Source of the DNA: Pseudorhodoplanes sinuspersici
Lineage (GTDB): Bacteria > Pseudomonadota > Alphaproteobacteria > Rhizobiales > Xanthobacteraceae
Reading direction: 5' to 3'
Assembly: GCF_002119765.1 (NCBI RefSeq)
Contig: NZ_CP021112.1
Span: forward strand, 2,846,501 to 2,910,500
Length of the DNA: 64,000 nucleotides
The notes beneath the pieces were generated by a model that saw only the letters and a program-made list of their open reading frames with translations, had not been told where the DNA came from and did not search any database. Each line of letters begins with the position of its first letter. Position 1 is the stretch's first letter. The position numbers and the translations under genes were made by a program. This document shows, one piece after another, positions 29,157-36,359 of the stretch.

Positions 29157-29525
29157 ATGGAACGAACGAAGCCGCCAACTTCGGCGGCCTTTCCTGGGAC
29201 GCTGTTCATGCTGGCCGCCGATTATGCCTTTTGGCTCGCCGTCGCATTCATTGTTGCGTGCAATTTCTATTACGGTCCGCGGATCAAGAGCGACCGCGTT
29301 GCGATGCAATGGGGGTTGGACGGAAAACCGACATGGCATGCGCCAAAGCAGATCGCGCTCTGGGGCACGGTCGCATTCGCGCTGATCGTGCGGCTGCTGA
29401 TCTGGACGGCGATGACCTATGCACCATCCTGGACAAACAGTCCTGAAATCGGCCTGCTGTTGTTCTCGGTCGTGCTGGCGGCTGTCCACCTTTGGGTGTT
29501 GCGCGGAGCAGCGCAGGCAAAATAG
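29157..29525 (+). CDS. DUF1648-like small membrane protein
   Basis: A 122-residue membrane protein with three hydrophobic segments (about 20-38, 62-82, 93-113). Between the first two, SDRVAMQWGLDGKPTWHAPK resembles the DUF1648 motif (P-H-N-nucleotide-G-DG pattern) found in SdpI-like proteins. ATG 29157 is chosen; an ATG at 29208 is also possible. Function unknown. It follows the GST gene by 71 bp on the same strand and may be co-transcribed. Confidence 0.62.
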   Translation: MERTKPPTSAAFPGTLFMLAADYAFWLAVAFIVACNFYYGPRIKSDRVAMQWGLDGKPTWHAPKQIALWGTVAFALIVRLLIWTAMTYAPSWTNSPEIGLLLFSVVLAAVHLWVLRGAAQAK

Positions 29526-29584
29526 ACGGCGCCCGAAGCGATATTTCTGCCGAACCCGCGGCGAGAAATGGACGAGGAGCCTGA

Positions 29585-30487
29585 TTATGCTGCGGCTGAC
29601 CTGCGCAGCCGCGGCACTGCGAATTCCAGAAAGCTGCGCAGCTTGAGCGGCGGCCGTGTTTGCGCCGGATAAAGCACATGGATCGGCAGCGGCTCGACTT
29701 CGAAATCCTTCAGCACGATCTTCAGCCGCTTGTCCTTGATCGCCTGCGCCGCCTGATAGGACAACACTTGCGTGATGCCGACGCCGGCAATGGCAGCATC
29801 GAGCGCCGCCTCCGCGGTATTGACGGCAAGCCGCGCCTGCACCGGCACGTGACGAGTGGCACGCTTGTTCTTGGCTGCAAACATCCAGGATGAGCCTGAC
29901 ACCATGTTGCCGAAGGTGACGCAGGGCAGGGTGGCAAGATCGTCCGGCGTCTTCGGTGTGCGATGCGCGGCGAGAAAGTCCAGGCTCGCGCAGGCGACGC
30001 GGCGCACGAAGCCGACGCGCGTCGCCACCATGCTGCTGTCGGACAGCGCACCGATCCGCACCGCCACGTCGATATGATCGTCGATCAGGTCCGCGTTGCG
30101 ATCCGACAGCACCATCTGCACGTTGATGTCCGGGAATGTCGCCAGGAAATCGTTGACCGCCGGAAGCACGTGCAATCGCCCGAACACGATCGGCGCGGCG
30201 ATGATGAGGTCGCCCTTTGGCGAGACATATTCGCCGGACGCCGCACGTTCAGCCTCGCCCACCTGTTCGAGAATGTTTTTGCACGCGGCGAGATAGGCGG
30301 CGCCGGCATCGGTCAGCGCCAGCTTGCGTGTCGAGCGGACCAGCAGACGGGTGTTCAGATGTGCTTCGAGATCGGCGACCTTGCGGCTGACCGTTGGTAG
30401 CGGCACGCCGAGCTTGCGGCTGGCCGCTGAAAAACTGCCGGCTTCGACAGCGGCGATGAAGATCGACATGGCGTCGAGGCGGTCCAT
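29585..30487 (-). CDS. LysR-type regulator (CrgA-like)
   Basis: A 300-residue LysR protein: HTH (MDRLDAMSIFIAAVEAGSFS with GVPLPTVSRKVADLE) and effector domain. RSTRKLALTDAG is typical of the CrgA/AaeR-like subgroup. ATG 30487 gives the standard N-terminus. Divergent from the PNPOx-like gene with a palindrome in the 98-bp gap. Its HTH flank closely resembles the regulator at 39376 (RSTRKLALTDEG). Confidence 0.9.
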   Translation of the reverse strand: MDRLDAMSIFIAAVEAGSFSAASRKLGVPLPTVSRKVADLEAHLNTRLLVRSTRKLALTDAGAAYLAACKNILEQVGEAERAASGEYVSPKGDLIIAAPIVFGRLHVLPAVNDFLATFPDINVQMVLSDRNADLIDDHIDVAVRIGALSDSSMVATRVGFVRRVACASLDFLAAHRTPKTPDDLATLPCVTFGNMVSGSSWMFAAKNKRATRHVPVQARLAVNTAEAALDAAIAGVGITQVLSYQAAQAIKDKRLKIVLKDFEVEPLPIHVLYPAQTRPPLKLRSFLEFAVPRLRRSAAA

Positions 30488-30514
30488 GTATCTCTCATGT
30501 TTCGAGAGGATAAT

Positions 30515-30548
30515 TACCGAAAATAACAGATTATGCATTTGTTCGGTA
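30515..30548. promoter_or_regulatory. Putative LysR operator
   Basis: TACCGAA (30515-30521) and TTCGGTA (30542-30548) form perfect 7-bp arms 20 bp apart in the LysR/PNPOx divergent gap. Spacing is long for a single LysR box, so the two half-sites may be bound by a tetramer. Confidence 0.45.
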
Positions 30549-30585
30549 GGGGTTATGTCGGGTTGGCCTCGAATGGAGTGCCATC

Positions 30586-31236
30586 ATGTCCTACGGATTT
30601 CTCGACATCGCCGTCACGCCCAGTGTGAAAGCAGCCCAGGAAGCCAATGGCGCAGCAGAGCTCTGGTCCGATTTCAAAGGCAACCGCACGTTCGACCGCT
30701 TCACGGACAACGAGGCCACGTTCATTGCCGAACGCGACAGCTTCTACATGGCGACGGCGTCGGAAACCGGCTGGCCCTATGTGCAGCATCGCGGCGGGCC
30801 GAAGGGCTTTCTGCGCATGCTCGACGACAGGACGCTCGCCTTCGCCGATTTCCGCGGCAACCGCCAGTATATCAGTGTCGGCAATCTCGCAGCCGATAAT
30901 CGCGCATCTCTGTTCCTGATGGATTATGCCGGCCGCCGCCGTCTGAAAATCTACGCGCGGATCGAAACCAGAAGCCTGAACGATGATCCCGCGCTGACGC
31001 AAGCGGTCGCAACGTCCGGCTATCGGGCCAAGGCGGAGCGGGTGATGCTGCTGCATCTCGAAGCGTTCGACTGGAATTGCCCGCAATTCATCACGCCGCG
31101 CTTTACGGAAAGCGAAATTGCCGAAGCCCTGGCGCCGGTCAACCAACGTCTCGAACAGCTCGAGGCGGAGAACAGGATGCTACGGGATAAGCTTGCGGCC
31201 GGCGCGAGTGACGCTCCGATGAAAGAGTCACGATAG
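30586..31236 (+). CDS. Pyridoxamine 5'-phosphate oxidase-family FMN protein
   Basis: A 216-residue protein with the split-barrel FMN-binding fold of the PNPOx-like family: ERDSFYMATASETGWPYVQH, KGFLRMLDDRTLAFADFRGN and RRRLKIYARIE. The C-terminal 40 residues form a predicted coiled coil (PVNQRLEQLEAENRMLRDKL), unusual for the classic enzyme. It is not pdxH; members include flavin-dependent reductases. It is probably controlled by the divergent LysR gene. Confidence 0.86.
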   Translation: MSYGFLDIAVTPSVKAAQEANGAAELWSDFKGNRTFDRFTDNEATFIAERDSFYMATASETGWPYVQHRGGPKGFLRMLDDRTLAFADFRGNRQYISVGNLAADNRASLFLMDYAGRRRLKIYARIETRSLNDDPALTQAVATSGYRAKAERVMLLHLEAFDWNCPQFITPRFTESEIAEALAPVNQRLEQLEAENRMLRDKLAAGASDAPMKESR

Positions 31237-31319
31237 GGCGTTGCGCCTCACGCTCGCGCGCCGGCGGTGACAGCCGTCCTTTCAGGATGATCGCACACGC
31301 GCATCCGCCTTCTGCGGCT

Positions 31320-31335
31320 GCGCAAAATTTTGCGC
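31320..31335. promoter_or_regulatory. Perfect palindrome upstream of the IclR operon
   Basis: GCGCAAAATTTTGCGC, a perfect 16-bp palindrome, lies 118 bp before the IclR-type start. IclR proteins bind palindromes with AT-rich centres, so autoregulation is plausible. Confidence 0.5.
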
Positions 31336-31453
31336 GCACCAATCACTATTCTCATCGCCTGAAATCGGCGTCTTGACGAGCCGCCGCCGGCCGTGTTTTA
31401 ACCTCCCACAAATGCGAAAAATTCTTCGCAATCCGAAAAAAGGGAGAGGCGCC

Positions 31454-32335
31454 TTGCCGCCGAAACAGGCCAAATCCTTGCTGACCAAGCCCGCGAAAGC
31501 GCGCGGCGCATCCGGCGCCGGCTCGGCCAAGGCCGCTGCTTCGGACAAGGATCAACGCAATTCGGTGCAATCGCTCGCCAAGGGCTTCCGCATTCTGGAA
31601 AGTTTTTCGAGCGGCGCCGAAGAGATGACGCTCAGCGAGATCGCGGATGTGTCCGATCTCGATCCGGGTACGACCTTCCGCATGCTCAACACGTTGGTGT
31701 CGCTCGGCTATGTGTCGCGCATTCCCGACAGCAAACGTTTCGCGCTGACGTTGAAGGTGCTCGATCTCGGTTTCCATGCCATCGGCCGCAAGGATCTGCG
31801 CGCCATGGTGCGGCCGACCCTGCGCTCACTGGTCGACGAAGTGAGCGAAGCGGCGAGTTTCGGCGTGCTCGAAGGCGGCGATGTTCTCTATATCGAGCGG
31901 GTGCGCGCGGGCTTCACGCGGCTTGGCGTCGATATCCGCATCGGCACGCGCATTCCGGCCAGCATCTCGTCGATCGGCCAGGCGATCCTCGCCTTTCTGC
32001 CCGAGCAAAAGCTGAAGGCAACACTGGAGGCGCAACCGGCACAGGAAAACTTCATCGTGCCGCCGATCACGCGCGCACGGCTTCTGCCGAAGCTTGATCG
32101 CATCCGCAGCGACGGTTTTGTTGTCGAGGATTCGGTGATCACCGCGGGTCTTCGCATTCTGGCGGCGCCGGTGCTTGATCCCGACGGCTTTGCGCTTGGC
32201 GCCATCAGCATCGCGGCGCCGGCCGTGCGCAGTTCCGCCGATGATTTGCGCAAGCGCGCGCTCGAGCCGTTGCGCATCGCCGCCCACAATGTCGCGCGCG
32301 CCCTGGAGGCGGGCGGCACCACCGTTTCATCCTGA
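31454..32335 (+). CDS. IclR-family transcriptional regulator
   Basis: A 293-residue IclR protein with a disordered Lys/Ala-rich N-terminus (about 1-40), winged helix (VQSLAKGFRILESFSSGAEE, IADVSDLDPGTTFRMLNTL) and the IclR effector domain (DVLYIERVRAGFTRLGVDIR; SISSIGQAILAF). TTG 31454 is chosen because GGGAG lies seven bases upstream; an in-frame ATG at 31412 has no ribosome site. It heads an apparent operon with a DapA-family enzyme and a Bug receptor and likely regulates their substrate's catabolism. Confidence 0.88.
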   Translation: MPPKQAKSLLTKPAKARGASGAGSAKAAASDKDQRNSVQSLAKGFRILESFSSGAEEMTLSEIADVSDLDPGTTFRMLNTLVSLGYVSRIPDSKRFALTLKVLDLGFHAIGRKDLRAMVRPTLRSLVDEVSEAASFGVLEGGDVLYIERVRAGFTRLGVDIRIGTRIPASISSIGQAILAFLPEQKLKATLEAQPAQENFIVPPITRARLLPKLDRIRSDGFVVEDSVITAGLRILAAPVLDPDGFALGAISIAAPAVRSSADDLRKRALEPLRIAAHNVARALEAGGTTVSS

Positions 32336-32366
32336 AACCCAAAGCACACAAAAGGGAGTAAACGTT

Positions 32367-33308
32367 ATGGCTTGGGAATACCGTGGCATTCTGCCGGCAT
32401 TGCAATTGCCGTTCGATCAGAATCTCGACATCGACGAAGCGGAGATGCGCCGCTTCGCGGAGTGGCTGGTCAGCCACAAGGGAATCGGCGGCCTTGTCAC
32501 CAACGGTCATACCGGTGAAGTCTTCGCGCTGACCGCAAAGCAACGCGCGCAGGCGACGCGTCTCGCGGCGGAAGCTGCGAAGGGCAAAGTGCCGGTCGTC
32601 TCGGGCATCTGCTGCGAGGGCATCAGCGAAGCGGTCGAGCACGCGGTGATGGCGCGCGAGGCTGGTGCCAGCGCGCTCTTGCTGATGCCGCCACATGGGT
32701 GGTTGCGTTTCGGCATGACCCAGCCCGACAACGTCGTCGATTATTTTACGGCGGTCGGCAAGGGCTCGGGTCTCGACATCATCGTCCACATCTATCCGTC
32801 CTGGACGCGCGCGTCTTACAGTTTCGAAACGCTGGCGGCGCTGGCCAAACTTCCCTGGGTGAAATCGATGAAGGTCGGCACCCGCGACATGAACAAATAT
32901 GCGCGCGATCTGCGCGTCATCAAGGAAGCCGATCCGTCGGTCACGGTGCTGACCTGTCACGACGAATATCTGCTGCCGACGATGGTGCAGGGCGTCGATG
33001 GGGCATTGGTCGGCTTTGCCTCGTTCATCCCGCAGATGATCATCGATCTTTATGCGGCAGTGCAGGCCGGCGATCTCAAGACAGCGGCCGCGCTGCAGGA
33101 GCGCATCAATCCGCTGAAGGATGTCGTCTATGGCGGCGGCGAGCCGACCGGCAACGCGCACGCCCGCATGAAGATGGCGATGTATCTCGCCGGCATTCTC
33201 AAGTCGCCGACGGTGCAGCCGCCGACGAAACTTCCGGTCGGCGCCGAATTGCAGGCGATCAAGGACGCGGTTCGCAACGCGGGCATGATGCAACGCGAGG
33301 CGGCCTAA
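32367..33308 (+). CDS. Dihydrodipicolinate synthase-family (DapA-like) lyase/aldolase
   Basis: A 313-residue TIM-barrel enzyme of the N-acetylneuraminate lyase / DHDPS superfamily. The substrate loop reads NGHTGEVFALT (GTTGE in DapA), the tyrosine is in IVHIYPSW, and the Schiff-base lysine is in WVKSMKVGTRD. The altered loop and its IclR/Bug neighbours argue for a catabolic aldolase or dehydratase rather than lysine biosynthesis. Substrate unknown. AAAGGGAG precedes ATG 32367. Confidence 0.86.
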   Translation: MAWEYRGILPALQLPFDQNLDIDEAEMRRFAEWLVSHKGIGGLVTNGHTGEVFALTAKQRAQATRLAAEAAKGKVPVVSGICCEGISEAVEHAVMAREAGASALLLMPPHGWLRFGMTQPDNVVDYFTAVGKGSGLDIIVHIYPSWTRASYSFETLAALAKLPWVKSMKVGTRDMNKYARDLRVIKEADPSVTVLTCHDEYLLPTMVQGVDGALVGFASFIPQMIIDLYAAVQAGDLKTAAALQERINPLKDVVYGGGEPTGNAHARMKMAMYLAGILKSPTVQPPTKLPVGAELQAIKDAVRNAGMMQREAA

Positions 33309-33398
33309 CCCGACAGGCGGCGGGTGTGGCATCCGACGATGCCGCGCCCGTCAGCCACAAAGATCGGGACAGCCATAATCAACAACGGGAGGAGAAAT

Positions 33399-34379
33399 AT
33401 GCTCAGGCGACGTGAGTTTGTCGTGTCTTCGCTGGCCCTGCTCGGTGGCGCTTTGCCGGCCGGCCATGCCTTCGCGCAGAAGGATTATCCGAACAGGCCC
33501 ATTCGTCTCGTCGTTCCTTTCGCGGCCGGCGGCGGGGTCGATGTCTTCGCGCGCGTGCTGGCCGAAAAGCTGAAGGAGACAAAGGGCTACACTGTCGTCG
33601 TTGAAAACCGTGGCGGCGCCAATGGTGCGGTCGGCGGCGGTGCAGTGAAGCAAGCCGATCCGGACGGCTACACGCTGCTGTTCTCGGCGGCGACGCATCT
33701 GATGGCGCAGCAGGTGATGAAGAATGCGCCCTACGATCCGATCGCCGATTTCACCTCGATCGCGCGTGTCGGCGAAGCGCCGATGCTGCTGGTGATGTCG
33801 CCGAAGCTGCCGCAAAAGACGATTGCTGAAGTCGTCGCTGATGCAAAGAAGCAGCCGGACAAGTGGACCTTCGCCACGGCGGCGCTCGGTGCGCCGGGAC
33901 ATCTCGCAACCGTGGCGTTCAACCGGCTGGCCGGGTTGAAGCTCATGATCATTCCTTATCGCGGCACCGCTCCGGGATTGACCGATGTTGCCGCAGGCAA
34001 TGTGCAGTTGATGATCGATCCGGTGCTGGCGTTGTTGCCGATGGCGCAGGGTGGACAGGTGAGAGGGCTGGCGGTCACGTCGGCCAAGCGCAGTGCGCTC
34101 GCACCCGATATCCCGACGGCGGCGGAGAGCGGTCTGCCCGGTCTCGAACAAGCCACCTGGTATGGCGTCTGGGGTCCGAAAGGCATGCCGGCCGACATCG
34201 TCACGACCCTGAATGCCGCGATCAATGAATCGATCAAGGCGCTCGCGCAGGAAGGCCGTCTCGCCAAACTCGGCATCGAGCCGGTGACGGAAACGCCAGC
34301 GCAATTTCTGGAGTTTTCGAAGAAGGATCTCGCCCGCAACACTGAGTTGTTGAAGTCGGTCGGCTTCCAGCCGGTCTGA
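33399..34379 (+). CDS. Bug/TctC-family periplasmic solute-binding protein
   Basis: A 326-residue tripartite tricarboxylate transporter receptor. The export signal (RRREFVVSSLALLGGALPAG, cleaved near HAFA-QK) is followed by the family opening YPNRPIRLVVPFAAGGGVDV; KQADPDGYTLLF and LMIIPYRGTAPGLTDVAAGN are further signatures. GGGAGGAG precedes ATG 33399. No TctA/TctB membrane genes are adjacent, so it is an orphan receptor that must share membrane components. Its ligand is presumably the substrate of the DapA-like enzyme before it. Confidence 0.92.
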   Translation: MLRRREFVVSSLALLGGALPAGHAFAQKDYPNRPIRLVVPFAAGGGVDVFARVLAEKLKETKGYTVVVENRGGANGAVGGGAVKQADPDGYTLLFSAATHLMAQQVMKNAPYDPIADFTSIARVGEAPMLLVMSPKLPQKTIAEVVADAKKQPDKWTFATAALGAPGHLATVAFNRLAGLKLMIIPYRGTAPGLTDVAAGNVQLMIDPVLALLPMAQGGQVRGLAVTSAKRSALAPDIPTAAESGLPGLEQATWYGVWGPKGMPADIVTTLNAAINESIKALAQEGRLAKLGIEPVTETPAQFLEFSKKDLARNTELLKSVGFQPV

Positions 34380-34392
34380 ACAATCCGGGTCA

Positions 34393-34434
34393 AAGAAAGC
34401 CACGATGCGCGATGGAGCGCATCGTGGCTTTCTT
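34393..34434. terminator. Strong terminator after the IclR operon
   Basis: Perfect 18-bp inverted repeat: AAGAAAGCCACGATGCGC (34393-34410) and its complement (34417-34434) with a 6-nt loop. The stem ends in a TTTCTT run, so it can end transcription from the operon. It lies 13 bp after the Bug stop codon. Confidence 0.82.
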
Positions 34435-34536
34435 GCGAATGCGCTCGTTCCCGCCGATCCAACTTTGCGCCAGATCAAGCCGCCAGCCAAGGACTGTGCT
34501 TTTCTGTCTCTCCGAACAGACAGGAAAGGCAGAATC

Positions 34537-34773
34537 ATGCAGAACTTCGAAAAGATCGTCGCAGATCTGAAGCAGGCGCGCGATGAAGCGCGCGTCAAGG
34601 CGCATCTGGGCTCGATGGCGGTTCAGGACGAGTGGCAGAAATTGGAGCATCGCTGGCAGGATTTCGAGGCGAAGGCACAGCTTGACCGCACCGCCAAGGA
34701 TGTCGGCGCGGCCGTCTCGTTGCTCGCCTCCGAACTGAAATCAGCCTACGAGCGCATCAGCAAGGCCGTATAG
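34537..34773 (+). CDS. Small helical hypothetical protein
   Basis: A 78-residue, charged, all-helical protein (FEKIVADLKQARDEARVKAH; WQKLEHRWQDFEAKAQ) without a signal peptide or membrane segment. No named family is recognised, though the layout recalls coiled-coil proteins found with YqjD-type genes. It begins a tight three-gene operon (2-bp gap, then a 4-bp overlap). AGGAAAGG precedes ATG 34537. Confidence 0.72.
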   Translation: MQNFEKIVADLKQARDEARVKAHLGSMAVQDEWQKLEHRWQDFEAKAQLDRTAKDVGAAVSLLASELKSAYERISKAV

Positions 34774-34775
34774 GC

Positions 34776-35066
34776 ATGGCCGGCAGGACCATGGAACAGG
34801 AGCTGGAAGCGTTGCGGCGAGAGCTGTCGCCAGTTCCGGTCATGGAGGATGACGGCGGCGGCCCTGCATCCGTTGACGATGTGTATGTCGACAATGACAT
34901 GCGCAGCGAGATCGAGCGCGTCGTGCGGGAATTACAGACACATCTGACCGACGCCGTCGATGACGCCGAACAGGCCGTGTCGGATCATCCGGTGGCGGCG
35001 GTCGCTGCCGCCTTCCTGCTCGGCATTGCCGTCGGCGGTCTGCTCATGCGAATAGGAACGAGATGA
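34776..35066 (+). CDS. YqjD/ElaB-like C-tail-anchored membrane protein
   Basis: A 96-residue protein: acidic amphipathic helix (SEIERVVRELQTHLTDAVDD) then a Gly/Ala-rich transmembrane segment HPVAAVAAAFLLGIAVGGLL close to the C-terminus. This is the DUF883 (ElaB/YqjD) plan; in E. coli such proteins anchor ribosomes to the membrane in stationary phase. Homology is inferred from architecture. It is coupled to the YqjE-like gene by a 4-bp overlap. Confidence 0.72.
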   Translation: MAGRTMEQELEALRRELSPVPVMEDDGGGPASVDDVYVDNDMRSEIERVVRELQTHLTDAVDDAEQAVSDHPVAAVAAAFLLGIAVGGLLMRIGTR

Positions 35067-35545
35067 TCATGGACCGTTTCATCAACAACCTGCGTGTTCT
35101 CTGGCGGGCCGACAGCGCCATCGCCGATATCCGCCTGCGTCATGCGCTGGCGCGGTCCGGCTTCAATGCCGCTGCGGCTTTGATCGCCCTGTTCGGCCTG
35201 CTGATGCTGGAACTGGCGGCTTATTTCGCATTGCTGCAGGTGTGGGGTGCGATCGCATCAGCCGTGACACTGGGGCTGATCAATTTCGCCGTCGCCGGCA
35301 TATTGTTTCTGATTGCCTCACGCCAGAAGCCGGGCCGCGAACTTGAGCTGGCGAACGAGATTCACAACTCGGCGATGCAGGCCTTGCAGGCCGATGCACG
35401 GCTTCTGCAATCCGAAGTGGCGGCATTCGGCAACGCGGTGAAGCATCCGATGGATTCTGCCCTCGGCGCGTTGCCGACCTTGATCGTGCCGCTGGCGAGC
35501 GTGTTGATCAACACGCTCAAGAAGCCGAAAAGCGAAGCGAAATAG
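35063..35545 (+). CDS. YqjE-like phage-holin-superfamily membrane protein
   Basis: A 160-residue protein with two central hydrophobic helices (FNAAAALIALFGLLMLELAA; AIASAVTLGLINFAVAGILF) flanked by amphipathic helices, matching the YqjE / putative Actinobacteriota holin (DUF1469) pattern. Together with the two preceding genes it mirrors the E. coli yqjC-yqjD-yqjE order, linked to general stress responses. No lysis genes are nearby, so a true holin role is unlikely. Confidence 0.72.
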   Translation: MIMDRFINNLRVLWRADSAIADIRLRHALARSGFNAAAALIALFGLLMLELAAYFALLQVWGAIASAVTLGLINFAVAGILFLIASRQKPGRELELANEIHNSAMQALQADARLLQSEVAAFGNAVKHPMDSALGALPTLIVPLASVLINTLKKPKSEAK

Positions 35546-35548
35546 TGA

Positions 35549-35577
35549 GAGCATGATTTTCCGAAAGGATCATGCTC
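35549..35577. repeat. Rhizobiales palindromic repeat / bidirectional terminator
   Basis: GAGCATGAT (35549-35557) and ATCATGCTC (35569-35577) with an 11-nt centre TTTCCGAAAGG. This palindrome is a widely dispersed intergenic motif in Hyphomicrobiales. It lies between convergent genes and can act as a terminator in both directions. Confidence 0.75.
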
Positions 35578-35584
35578 AAACTAA

Positions 35585-36115
35585 CTAAGCTTTCTTCGCC
35601 CGCTCGATCGCGTCGATCACGAGTTGTTCGGCGCCCTCGGCATCGAGCCAGTTCACGATCGTGACCCATTTGCCCTTTTCCAGATCCTTGTAGTGCTGGA
35701 AGAAGTGGGCGATCTGCTCGCACATGATCTGCGGCAGGTCCTTATAGCTCTGCACGCCGTTATAGAATGGATGCAGCGCATCCACCGGCACTGCGAGAAT
35801 CTTCTCGTCGCCGCCGGCTTCGTCTTCCATCACCAACGCGCCGACGGGACGGCAGCGGATCACGGCGCCGGGCACCACCGGCACCTGGCTGACCACCATG
35901 ACGTCGCATGGGTCGCCGTCGGCGGAGAGCGTCTGCGGGATGAATCCGTAGTTACCGGGATAGAACATCGCCGTATGCAGGAAGCGGTCGACGAACAACG
36001 CACCCGAACTTTTATCGATCTCGTATTTCACCGGCACGCCGCCGAGCGGGATCTCGATCACCGCATGAATATCCTTCGGCGGGTTGCGTCCCGATGAAAT
36101 GCTCGAAATGTCCAT
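35585..36115 (-). CDS. ppa: Inorganic pyrophosphatase (family I)
   Basis: A 176-residue soluble pyrophosphatase. IEIPLGGVPVKYEIDKSSGA, FYPGNYGFIPQTLSADGDPC and DVMV give the family signature, with the acidic Mg2+-binding residues DGDPCDVMV and the KEDEAGGDEKI-like loop. It hydrolyses PPi, driving biosynthetic reactions. ATG 36115 follows AGGAG. It is divergent from the PQQ dehydrogenase gene. Confidence 0.97.
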   Translation of the reverse strand: MDISSISSGRNPPKDIHAVIEIPLGGVPVKYEIDKSSGALFVDRFLHTAMFYPGNYGFIPQTLSADGDPCDVMVVSQVPVVPGAVIRCRPVGALVMEDEAGGDEKILAVPVDALHPFYNGVQSYKDLPQIMCEQIAHFFQHYKDLEKGKWVTIVNWLDAEGAEQLVIDAIERAKKA

Positions 36116-36359
36116 TGATCGCTCCTGGCCGGTCCCGATCTCGCGGGGCCGGACGATACCGTCTGCAAATTTTGCCCACCGTCCTGCAGGTATAATGTCA
36201 CGCGCTTGATGTTGGGCGGGCTCATCGAACACAACGCGTGGTGCATTGCAACACAGAATTTCGAACGATGAAAAAGAGGCAGACGCTGGGCGATTTTCCG
36301 CAATAGACTTCCTGAACGCAGGCCGCGGATCAAAGAGCCTGCATCAGGAAGGAGATGCC

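Noticed and set aside
35063-35545. Phage holin and hence possible prophage
   Set aside because: The gene fits YqjE-like membrane proteins in a stress-type operon; there are no lysin, capsid, integrase or other phage genes around it.
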